NCBI GenBank assembly: GCA_916610825.1
Contig: OU744451.1
Location: 4,615,345-4,679,344, forward strand
Origin: Haliclystus octoradiatus
Taxonomy: Eukaryota; Cnidaria; Staurozoa; Stauromedusae; Haliclystidae
Reading direction: 5' to 3'
DNA: 64,000 nucleotides
Part shown: one piece after another, positions 56,147 through 64,000 of the stretch
Position numbering within the stretch: the first letter of the stretch is position 1
Layout: each line of letters begins with the position of its first letter
Program-made: the position numbers and the translations under genes
The notes under the pieces: model-generated
Database searches by the model: none
Told to the model about the DNA's origin: nothing
Seen by the model: only the letters and a program-made list of their open reading frames with translations

Positions 56147-57652
56147 TTAACCAGCAACCAACTTCAAAGAAGAAAACACAAAATCAGCATCTGCAGCACC
56201 AGGTCCATAACAAAGATAATCGTCTTTACCATCTCCATTAAAATCATCAACAACTATATCTTGAGCAGGCATTGCACAAACTACTGGACAATTTGTATTG
56301 GTAGGTGGTGTAGGATCAGGTGTGAACCCACCAGAACCATCATTAAAATGCACGAGGGTTGCTAAACCGTTGGTTACAGGATTCACTGCACAGACCAAAT
56401 CCATATCACCATCACCATCTGCATCAGCTGCGAACAGATGATTTGCAGTTAAATCACATGGGATATTAGTATCATCTACTCCTGCTGCAAATATTGTACC
56501 AGTGTTTCGTCCATTGGAGTAAAATTTAACCGCACTATCAACATCATTGGCTGTAACACATAATATATCATCGATATGATCGTTATTTAGGTCCGTGATC
56601 TGTATAGACGTTCCAGCAGCTAAAGGGCATGTAGCATGTATATCCGAGGCTGGAAAGGAATACGTCATCCCTGCACCACATGAACTTTGTTGCTGTAAGC
56701 TGCTACTTGTGTAAGCATATGGACCTGACCCAAAATGTCTTCTTAAACGATGATGGTGATGATGGATGCGAGATATTGGACCAGGTAGATATACTGGTTG
56801 GGGATGACCGTGGAATAAGTGATCCTGGTGAGTATGAAACGGATCAACTGGAAGGCCATGGTTAGGTAGGTACGGTTGAGGATGGGGTTGGTAATTAGGA
56901 AACGGATGGGAGTTAATCGCTTGATGCGAGATAGTCTCTGGATGGGGATGACTACCATGAATTGGATATTGAATATTACTAGGTAGAGGAAACGGTGCAG
57001 CATGATGGTTTTGGTAGTTTAAGGGATGATGGGTATCGTATCCTACTCCATGGTGAACTGAATTCGAATATTGGCTATTATGTCCATGTTGATATCCGTA
57101 ATAGGTACTAGAAGATGTGCCATAGCAACTGAAGAAGGAAAACATAGTAGGTGCCACAGTGTTATCAGCTGGATCCAAGCATAAGATGTCTTCTCCAGCT
57201 TTTCCATCAAAATTACCAAAATATACATCATGTGTGCAAATATATCCAATTGCAATACTTGTCTCACTGGAAAATTGTCCATTGTTGTTGTTAAACATAA
57301 CTGAGAATTTTCCAGTTGCGTCTTTGCAGACAATATCATCGTTATGATCACCACTTATATCAGCAGTATATATGGTACCACCATTACAGAACGAAATTGG
57401 TGCAATTGTTGTCGATGTTTTCGGAAATTCACCATTTTGATAGCCAGAAGCTAATGATAATCCCGATGCACCATCACTAATGAGAAGAGCTGGCTCATGG
57501 CTACTACGGTGAAGTGCCATAACATTCATCACAGTTGCTGAGAGAAAAGTGTCAGTCACTCTGGTAAATCCACAGTATTCGCGATCATTGGCACTTTGAA
57601 TCATAATCACTGCACTACACAGTAACATCAATAATTTGAGAAACAATCCCAT
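56147..57652 (-). CDS. Secreted FG-GAP/VCBS-repeat protein with His/Pro-rich linker (gene C)
   Basis: 501 residues from the ATG at 57652. I preferred this start to the longer open frame because a splice acceptor lies 4 bases upstream. Residues 1-24 are a signal peptide (MGLFLKLLMLLCSAVIMIQS). Then the family block NDREYCGF, repeats DISGDHNDDIVC and NFDGKAGEDILCLD, and a His/Pro/Tyr-rich linker with GYQHGHNSQYS and long HPHPE/HPFPNYQPHPQP stretches and an HHHHHRLRRH basic patch. Then come DLNNDHIDDILC, DADGDGDMDLVC and DFNGDGKDDYLCYG, ending DADFVFSSLKLVAG. Each Ca loop is DxNxDxxDD-like and closes with Cys, as in genes A and B. No transmembrane segment follows. It is intact and single-exon in its coding part. 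Function is unknown; an extracellular, calcium-dependent structural or binding role is inference. Confidence 0.85.
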   Translation of the reverse strand: MGLFLKLLMLLCSAVIMIQSANDREYCGFTRVTDTFLSATVMNVMALHRSSHEPALLISDGASGLSLASGYQNGEFPKTSTTIAPISFCNGGTIYTADISGDHNDDIVCKDATGKFSVMFNNNNGQFSSETSIAIGYICTHDVYFGNFDGKAGEDILCLDPADNTVAPTMFSFFSCYGTSSSTYYGYQHGHNSQYSNSVHHGVGYDTHHPLNYQNHHAAPFPLPSNIQYPIHGSHPHPETISHQAINSHPFPNYQPHPQPYLPNHGLPVDPFHTHQDHLFHGHPQPVYLPGPISRIHHHHHRLRRHFGSGPYAYTSSSLQQQSSCGAGMTYSFPASDIHATCPLAAGTSIQITDLNNDHIDDILCVTANDVDSAVKFYSNGRNTGTIFAAGVDDTNIPCDLTANHLFAADADGDGDMDLVCAVNPVTNGLATLVHFNDGSGGFTPDPTPPTNTNCPVVCAMPAQDIVVDDFNGDGKDDYLCYGPGAADADFVFSSLKLVAG

Positions 57653-57656
57653 GACC

Positions 57657-57674
57657 CTGAAGGAGAAAACATTG
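57657..57674 (-). promoter_or_regulatory. 3' splice acceptor before the gene C start codon
   Basis: Minus-strand TGTTTTCTCCTTCAG followed by GGTC and ATG. If spliced in cis, the intron contains the adjacent (AAT)n tract. Confidence 0.65.
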
Positions 57675-57686
57675 AAATATGTAAAT

Positions 57687-58372
<686 letters not shown>

Positions 58373-58479
58373 TTTATGTTTATCTAATAGCAGATAATAT
58401 AGGGCTCTATGTCTTCATTTGACAGAGCGGTAAATAATAATAATATATGGCGAAAGAGTCAAAGAATACACATTCTTTA

Positions 58480-58522
58480 CTGTTACTCAAGTTTCACGCT
58501 TTTCACAGCGATCTTCAGACAG
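58480..58522 (-). ncRNA. Hammerhead-ribozyme-like motif in the minus PLE copy
   Basis: Mirror image of the motif at 62203-62245, in the 3' UTR of the minus-strand PLE. Same core CTGAAGA (fits CUGANGA), stem II CGC/GCG, GAAAC, two-pair stem III with TTGA loop, and stem I CTGT/ACAG. Confidence 0.65.
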
Positions 58523-58689
58523 ATTTTTTACTCAATGAAAAATATACATGATATCTACGTTCTATGATAAACTCTCCGTAATGCTGCTTTCTATTGTTTA
58601 ATTAATACAATGCTATTGTTATTGCTATTGTTAATACAAGTGGTAGAAAAATGTGATGGTTTCCTTTATTCTCAGTAAATGATTATTTA

Positions 58690-60331
58690 TTATGTTTTTG
58701 ATTTATTAAAATTGGACAGGTAATATTTATTTTCGTGACGACATTTAGATATTAATTCAGTTTTTTTGTTTATTATTGGTTCTTTTGCGCATATAATATG
58801 ATATTTTTCTAAGAGGCATAAATGGCATTTTTTCGAGATGTTGTTGTATGCTTTTGCATTAGCGATGGCTGACCATTCGATTTTGTATGTGATGTTTTTG
58901 TCTTTTAAATCCCAAACGTGTTTGGATAGTTGTGTGCTAGTGTTGTATTTTCTGTGTTTAAGTGTTGCCTTGTGTTGCGTGTAGCGTTGTTTGAACGTGC
59001 CTTCCGTCAACCCAATGTAGCTCTGTCCTTCTTGGTCAAATGGAGTAGTGACGTTTGCTTTATAGATAATACTTTTCATTTGGCATTTGTTGTTGAAAGG
59101 GCATAAGTTTTTGTATCTACAGTTGCATTGGTTGGTGTTAGTTGTGGTGTTTGTTGTCGAATTGATTATTTTATTGTTATGGCTCTTTAGGATTGAATTC
59201 ATGTTATTTGTGCAACTATAGCTGACTTTGATTGTGTTAAGATTGAAAATCTTGTTTAATTTGTTCGATTTCGGGAAGTGTTTTTTTATTAAGTTAAGGA
59301 ACGTACGACCGATGTTAGTTTTCACGCTCTTGTTGTAGGGTGGATTGAACCATATGGCTTTTCTTGATCGGCATTTTCTATTGTTGTTTAATGTTGTTTC
59401 TCGTGGATTGTATATTAGGTGCGTATCGTGTCCGCTTTTTCTCAAAGCGTCAGCGTATGGTTCTTTACTGTTCTCGAATATTGTGGAGTTAGTGGATAAA
59501 TCAGATAGTCTTTGATTAATAGCTGTTGGTATTTGTTTTAGTATATTTGGCGGGTGGTTGGAGTTGATGTTAATGTATAATGGTTGGTCGTTAGGCTTTC
59601 GATATGGCTGGTATGTGTCAGTGTTCAAGTTAAATGTTAGGTCTAAGAAGTCAATTACCTTTAAGTTTGATTTTGTCGTTATATTTAGTCCAATGTCTTT
59701 GAATTGTTTGATTATTTTCTTTCGGAGTCTTTCTGCCTGTGTGCCTGATTTATTCTTCAGGATTGCGATACCGTCGTCTCTGTAGAGCCCTACGTTCCCG
59801 TTCCCGAAAATGTTGCTTATTTTTTGTAAGATGAATAATCCGACCAGTTCACACACCTCAGCGCCGTCATAGCTGCCCATTGTGACATCAAATAGGCTGT
59901 TGCTGTTCTTTTTCACCCATACTGAGTCGTTATTAAATAGTACTGATTTCCTGGAGTGCATTATGATTTTTTCGTCTATTTCGGAAATTTGTGTGAGGTT
60001 TCTCGCAAAATTTATAGATTCTTTGAGGAGTTTTTCGGATATAGAAGGGTAAAAATTTTCTATATCGAAAACTAGAAAAGATAATTTGTGTTTGTCTTTT
60101 AAATTTTCAAACCATTTGATTACGGAGAAAGAATTTTTCCATTGGTTGGCATTTGATTTTGATTTGATGTCGATTACAATTTTTTCGATTATTTTTTTGC
60201 TTACAATTCCGACCTCACTTTTTGCAGGGTTAATTAGTCGGCAGGTAGGGTTATGTTGAAAGTTGTCCTTATGGTCTTTGATGGTGATAAAAGCCTTTTG
60301 CTGGGCGATTCTCTCCGTTCGCTTGTCAATC
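58690..60331 (-). CDS. Penelope-like reverse transcriptase/GIY-YIG protein, 5'-truncated (minus copy)
   Basis: About 546 codons without an initiator, open from the palindrome centre to the stop at 58690; an internal Met at 59961 is not the true start. Domains in order: RT fingers (ERIAQQKAFITIKDHK, CRLINPAKSEVG); motif A FLVFDIENFYPSI; motif B GSYDGAEVCELVGLFIL; motif C LYRDDGIAIL (YRDD, not YVDD); the post-catalytic DFLDLTFNLNT region; a Cys cluster CNCRYKNLCPFNNKC; then GIY-YIG (IIYKANVTTP, SYIGLTEGTFKQRYTQH) and a final CHLCLLEKYHIICA block. The RT copies element RNA and the nuclease nicks target DNA. All key RT Asp residues are present. It looks identical to the plus copy. It cannot be complete because the N-terminus is missing. 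Confidence 0.85.
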
Positions 60332-62035
60332 AGTCAATCAGCTACAGTGAACAAGATCAACAGAGAGGCAAAAGAGATTACGAAAGAACTAAGGATTGAC
60401 AAGCGAACGGAGAGAATCGCCCAGCAAAAGGCTTTTATCACCATCAAAGACCATAAGGACAACTTTCAACATAACCCTACCTGCCGACTAATTAACCCTG
60501 CAAAAAGTGAGGTCGGAATTGTAAGCAAAAAAATAATCGAAAAAATTGTAATCGACATCAAATCAAAATCAAATGCCAACCAATGGAAAAATTCTTTCTC
60601 CGTAATCAAATGGTTTGAAAATTTAAAAGACAAACACAAATTATCTTTTCTAGTTTTCGATATAGAAAATTTTTACCCTTCTATATCCGAAAAACTCCTC
60701 AAAGAATCTATAAATTTCGCGAGAAACCTCACACAAATTTCCGAAATAGACGAAAAAATCATAATGCACTCCAGGAAATCAGTACTATTTAATAACGACT
60801 CAGTATGGGTGAAAAAGAACAGCAACAGCCTATTTGATGTCACTATGGGCAGCTATGACGGCGCTGAGGTGTGTGAACTGGTCGGATTATTCATCTTACA
60901 AAAAATAAGCAACATTTTCGGGAACGGGAACGTAGGGCTCTACAGAGACGACGGTATCGCAATCCTGAAGAATAAATCAGGCACACAGGCAGAAAGACTC
61001 CGAAAGAAAATAATCAAACAATTCAAAGACATTGGACTAAATATAACGACAAAATCAAACTTAAAGGTAATTGACTTCTTAGACCTAACATTTAACTTGA
61101 ACACTGACACATACCAGCCATATCGAAAGCCTAACGACCAACCATTATACATTAACATCAACTCCAACCACCCGCCAAATATACTAAAACAAATACCAAC
61201 AGCTATTAATCAAAGACTATCTGATTTATCCACTAACTCCACAATATTCGAGAACAGTAAAGAACCATACGCTGACGCTTTGAGAAAAAGCGGACACGAT
61301 ACGCACCTAATATACAATCCACGAGAAACAACATTAAACAACAATAGAAAATGCCGATCAAGAAAAGCCATATGGTTCAATCCACCCTACAACAAGAGCG
61401 TGAAAACTAACATCGGTCGTACGTTCCTTAACTTAATAAAAAAACACTTCCCGAAATCGAACAAATTAAACAAGATTTTCAATCTTAACACAATCAAAGT
61501 CAGCTATAGTTGCACAAATAACATGAATTCAATCCTAAAGAGCCATAACAATAAAATAATCAATTCGACAACAAACACCACAACTAACACCAACCAATGC
61601 AACTGTAGATACAAAAACTTATGCCCTTTCAACAACAAATGCCAAATGAAAAGTATTATCTATAAAGCAAACGTCACTACTCCATTTGACCAAGAAGGAC
61701 AGAGCTACATTGGGTTGACGGAAGGCACGTTCAAACAACGCTACACGCAACACAAGGCAACACTTAAACACAGAAAATACAACACTAGCACACAACTATC
61801 CAAACACGTTTGGGATTTAAAAGACAAAAACATCACATACAAAATCGAATGGTCAGCCATCGCTAATGCAAAAGCATACAACAACATCTCGAAAAAATGC
61901 CATTTATGCCTCTTAGAAAAATATCATATTATATGCGCAAAAGAACCAATAATAAACAAAAAAACTGAATTAATATCTAAATGTCGTCACGAAAATAAAT
62001 ATTACCTGTCCAATTTTAATAAATCAAAAACATAA
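60332..62035 (+). CDS. Penelope-like reverse transcriptase/GIY-YIG protein, 5'-truncated (plus copy)
   Basis: Same protein as the minus copy, extended at its start by about 20 codons from the palindrome centre (VNKINREAKEITKELRID). The open frame technically begins at 60263, but its first 23 residues are antisense sequence of the other arm and not part of the gene. The 568-codon frame, stop included, is intact to the stop at 62035, followed by a 3' UTR of about 210 bp with a hammerhead-like motif. A truncated 5' end and inverted pairing are common for PLE insertions. Confidence 0.85.
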   Translation, partial: SQSATVNKINREAKEITKELRIDKRTERIAQQKAFITIKDHKDNFQHNPTCRLINPAKSEVGIVSKKIIEKIVIDIKSKSNANQWKNSFSVIKWFENLKDKHKLSFLVFDIENFYPSISEKLLKESINFARNLTQISEIDEKIIMHSRKSVLFNNDSVWVKKNSNSLFDVTMGSYDGAEVCELVGLFILQKISNIFGNGNVGLYRDDGIAILKNKSGTQAERLRKKIIKQFKDIGLNITTKSNLKVIDFLDLTFNLNTDTYQPYRKPNDQPLYININSNHPPNILKQIPTAINQRLSDLSTNSTIFENSKEPYADALRKSGHDTHLIYNPRETTLNNNRKCRSRKAIWFNPPYNKSVKTNIGRTFLNLIKKHFPKSNKLNKIFNLNTIKVSYSCTNNMNSILKSHNNKIINSTTNTTTNTNQCNCRYKNLCPFNNKCQMKSIIYKANVTTPFDQEGQSYIGLTEGTFKQRYTQHKATLKHRKYNTSTQLSKHVWDLKDKNITYKIEWSAIANAKAYNNISKKCHLCLLEKYHIICAKEPIINKKTELISKCRHENKYYLSNFNKSKT

Positions 62036-62202
62036 TAAATAATCATTTACTGAGAATAAAGGAAACCATCACATTTTTCTACCACTTGTATTAACAATAG
62101 CAATAACAATAGCATTGTATTAATTAAACAATAGAAAGCAGCATTACGGAGAGTTTATCATAGAACGTAGATATCATGTATATTTTTCATTGAGTAAAAA
62201 AT

Positions 62203-62245
62203 CTGTCTGAAGATCGCTGTGAAAAGCGTGAAACTTGAGTAACAG
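62203..62245 (+). ncRNA. Hammerhead-ribozyme-like motif in the plus PLE copy
   Basis: Core CTGAAGA (62207-62213), stem II CGC/GCG (62215-62217 with 62226-62228), GAAAC (62230-62234), stem III AC/GT with loop TTGA, cleavage base A (62241), stem I CTGT/ACAG (62203-62206 with 62242-62245). It lies about 170 bases after the PLE stop codon. Confidence 0.68.
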
Positions 62246-62276
62246 TAAAGAATGTGTATTCTTTGACTCTTTCGCC

Positions 62277-62286
62277 ATATATTATT

Positions 62287-62331
<45 letters not shown>
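62277..62331. repeat. (ATT/AAT)n tract between PLE copies
   Basis: About 55 bp of AT-trinucleotide repeat between the 3' end of the palindromic PLE and the 5' truncation point of the next PLE. Confidence 0.85.
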
Positions 62332-62347
62332 TAAATAATTAACAAAA

Positions 62348-63811
62348 GTCAACCAATGGAAAAACTCATACGCCGTTATAGATTGGTTTAAGGCACTAGA
62401 AGAAAAGAAACGATTATCGTTCATCACCTTTGACATCGAAAGCTTTTACCCCACGATATCGGAGCAACTATTAGAAAAAGCTATATCATTTGCAAAAAAC
62501 TTTACAACAATATCGGAAAGTGATACAAAAATTATCATGCACGCAAGGCAATCAGTTCTATTTAATAAAGGAGCCGCATGGTCAAAGAAAAGCCACACAA
62601 ACCTGTTCGACGTCACAATGGGCAGTTATGACGGAGCAGAGATTTGCGAATTGGTAGGTTTATTTATACTAGATAAACTTACGAAAGTTCTGGGTGACAA
62701 CTCTATTGGACTTTACCGAGATGATGGTTTGGCAGTAATGCGAAAAAAATCCGGCCCACAGACTGAGAGATTCAGGAAAAAAATAACAAACATTTTCAAA
62801 GAGATGGGATTAAAAATTACATCAAAAACCAACCTCAAATCAGTAGACTTCTTAGACATAACCTTCGACCTAAACAATGGCACATTCCAGCCCTACAGAA
62901 AAACTAACGACCAACCTATATATATAGACACTAATTCTAATCATCCACCTACAATTCTAAAACATATACCTATAGCAATTAACCAAAGACTCTCCGATTT
63001 ATCATCTAATAACACTATTTATGAAAACAGCAAAAATACTTACGAAGACGCCTTAACAGCGAGTGGCCATACTACTACTAATTTAAAACACGAACCAAGG
63101 CCAGCAACATCAAGCCGTAGAAAAGGGAAAAGGAGGAGAAATGTCACATGGTTTAACCCACCGTTCAGCAAAAGTGTGAAAAGCAACATTGGCCGAACAT
63201 TCCTCAACCTAGTCAAAAAGCACTTTCCGAAGACAAGCAAGCTACATAAGATTTTCAATCAAAACACGCTAAAAGTAAGTTACAGTTGTACTTCCAATAT
63301 GAAAACAATCATTACTAACCACAACAAGAATTTAACAAATACAGAAATGGAAGTAACAGAAAATGCGCAATTATGCAACTGCCGCACAAAGGAAAATTGT
63401 CCATTAAACAATAGATGCCTTATGGAAGGATTAATCTACAACGCCAAAGTGACTACCCCGGAAGACCAAGAGGGTAAAAATTACATCGGTCTAACGGAAA
63501 ACTCTTTCAAGACACGCTACACACAGCACACAAGCACATTCCGGCATGATAAACATACACACAACACGCAACTATCAAAATATATTTGGGAACAGAAGGA
63601 CAAAGCAACCGACTACAACATCGAATGGACAGCTCTATCGAGAGCAAAGCCATACAATAATATAACGAAAAGATGCCAGCTATGCCTGGCAGAAAAATAT
63701 CATATCATTTGTTCCAAAAAAGCATTACTTAACAAAAGATCTGAGTTAATTTCAAAATGTAGGCACGAGAATAAATTTTACTTTACTAATTATAAATCGA
63801 CTAAAACATAA
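62348..63811 (+). CDS. Penelope-like reverse transcriptase/GIY-YIG protein, related family, 5'-truncated
   Basis: About 487 codons, intact to the stop at 63811 but lacking the RT N-terminus and any initiator; the frame is already open at 62348 (VNQWKNSYAVIDWF) and the first Met is 62537. It is collinear with the palindromic copies but diverged throughout: motif A FITFDIESFYPTI, motif B GSYDGAEICELVGLFIL, motif C LYRDDGLAVM, Cys cluster CNCRTKENCPLNNRC, GIY-YIG LIYNAKVTTP and NYIGLTENSFKTRYTQH, and a final CQLCLAEKYHIICS block. RT and nuclease residues look intact. It sits directly downstream of the plus copy in the same orientation. Its 3' UTR runs into a hammerhead-like motif at the window edge. 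Confidence 0.85.
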   Translation, partial: VNQWKNSYAVIDWFKALEEKKRLSFITFDIESFYPTISEQLLEKAISFAKNFTTISESDTKIIMHARQSVLFNKGAAWSKKSHTNLFDVTMGSYDGAEICELVGLFILDKLTKVLGDNSIGLYRDDGLAVMRKKSGPQTERFRKKITNIFKEMGLKITSKTNLKSVDFLDITFDLNNGTFQPYRKTNDQPIYIDTNSNHPPTILKHIPIAINQRLSDLSSNNTIYENSKNTYEDALTASGHTTTNLKHEPRPATSSRRKGKRRRNVTWFNPPFSKSVKSNIGRTFLNLVKKHFPKTSKLHKIFNQNTLKVSYSCTSNMKTIITNHNKNLTNTEMEVTENAQLCNCRTKENCPLNNRCLMEGLIYNAKVTTPEDQEGKNYIGLTENSFKTRYTQHTSTFRHDKHTHNTQLSKYIWEQKDKATDYNIEWTALSRAKPYNNITKRCQLCLAEKYHIICSKKALLNKRSELISKCRHENKFYFTNYKSTKT

Positions 63812-63962
63812 CCTGTAACAATTAAATGCCGCATAGGAAACGATCACAAAGAAAACACGCACATTGCGATACAATAGGCTTTATCCCATTTAACAATAGC
63901 TGCGATTTATGTAAGTATATATCAGAGGTACCATGTATGTTTTTTATTATCTAGTTTTAATT

Positions 63963-64000
63963 GTTTGATGATCGCAATAAAGCGTGAAACTTCAAGTTAC
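63963..64000 (+). ncRNA. Hammerhead-ribozyme-like motif, cut by the window end
   Basis: TTGATGA (63965-63971, first core base T instead of C), stem II CGC/GCG (63973-63975 with 63982-63984), GAAAC (63986-63990), stem III AC/GT with loop TTCAA, cleavage base T (63998), and the first two stem I pairs GT/AC. The C-to-T core change would weaken activity. Confidence 0.55.

Larger units (their letters stand above)
58437..62288. repeat. 3.85-kb palindrome of two PLE copies
   Basis: The left arm 58437-60331 and right arm 60394-62288 (about 1,895 bp each) are reverse complements with no difference noticed by eye, around a 62-bp centre. The centre belongs to the plus copy, continuing its coding frame upstream. 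Each arm holds a 5'-truncated PLE coding region and its 3' UTR with a hammerhead-like motif. Arms begin and end in AAT repeats. Confidence 0.92.

Noticed and set aside
60263-60331. First residues of the 590-aa PLE open frame as a genuine N-terminus
   Set aside because: This is antisense sequence of the opposite palindrome arm, read across the junction.

Overview
The window is AT-rich, intron-poor, repeat-dominated DNA from an invertebrate animal genome. The evidence is non-LTR retrotransposons with apurinic-type endonucleases, Penelope-like elements (PLEs) with GIY-YIG nuclease domains, hAT- and pogo-like DNA transposon remnants, a tRNA-derived SINE, long AAT microsatellites and genes that appear to be spliced just upstream of their start codons. 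I cannot name the phylum from sequence alone. I see no bacterial-type operon, CRISPR array or functional tRNA gene.

Host genes: one family is recognisable, three minus-strand paralogues at 13.8-15.4 kb (A, intact), 37.7-39.2 kb (B, broken by a frameshift and stop) and 56.1-57.7 kb (C, intact). Each codes for a secreted protein of about 500-520 residues. Two blocks of calcium-loop FG-GAP/VCBS-type repeats, each ending in Cys, flank a His/Pro/Tyr-rich linker. All three have a strong 3' splice acceptor 4-14 bases before the ATG, so an upstream non-coding exon or a trans-spliced leader is likely. A and B also share non-coding sequence upstream, separated from A's start by about 3 kb of inserted foldback repeats.

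Mobile DNA, left to right: 1.4-2.6 kb, a decayed CR1/L2-like LINE end; 2.7-3.9 kb, a non-autonomous hAT element with perfect 8-bp target duplication; 4.2-9.2 kb, a nearly full-length RTE-like LINE with 13-bp target duplication, its endonuclease split by a young 1.7-kb TRIM-like LTR element (identical 287-bp LTRs, TTAT duplication). The LTR opens with a nine-unit heat-shock-element array. Next come a 600-bp (TAA)n tract, a 1,179-bp tandem duplication, large foldbacks at 16.7-18.1 kb, PLE scraps and a degraded CR1-like LINE at 19-23 kb. A dispersed non-coding repeat then occurs in three main blocks (23-26, 34-37 and 46-48 kb), with a SINE, MITEs and a pogo-like element inserted in it. PLE fragments are often head-to-head (40.6-42.5 and 49.6-51.5 kb).

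Right end: a 690-bp (AAT)n tract in the presumed 5' intron of gene C is followed by a 3.85-kb near-perfect palindrome made of two inverted copies of a PLE reverse transcriptase/GIY-YIG gene, then by a related third copy. Their 3' untranslated regions carry hammerhead-ribozyme-like motifs, and a fourth locus at 44.2 kb matches. The four loci are three distinct versions that show base-pair covariation.

The most novel signals are the heat-shock-element array in the TRIM LTR, the hammerhead-like motifs in the PLEs, and the Cys-terminated FG-GAP secreted family.
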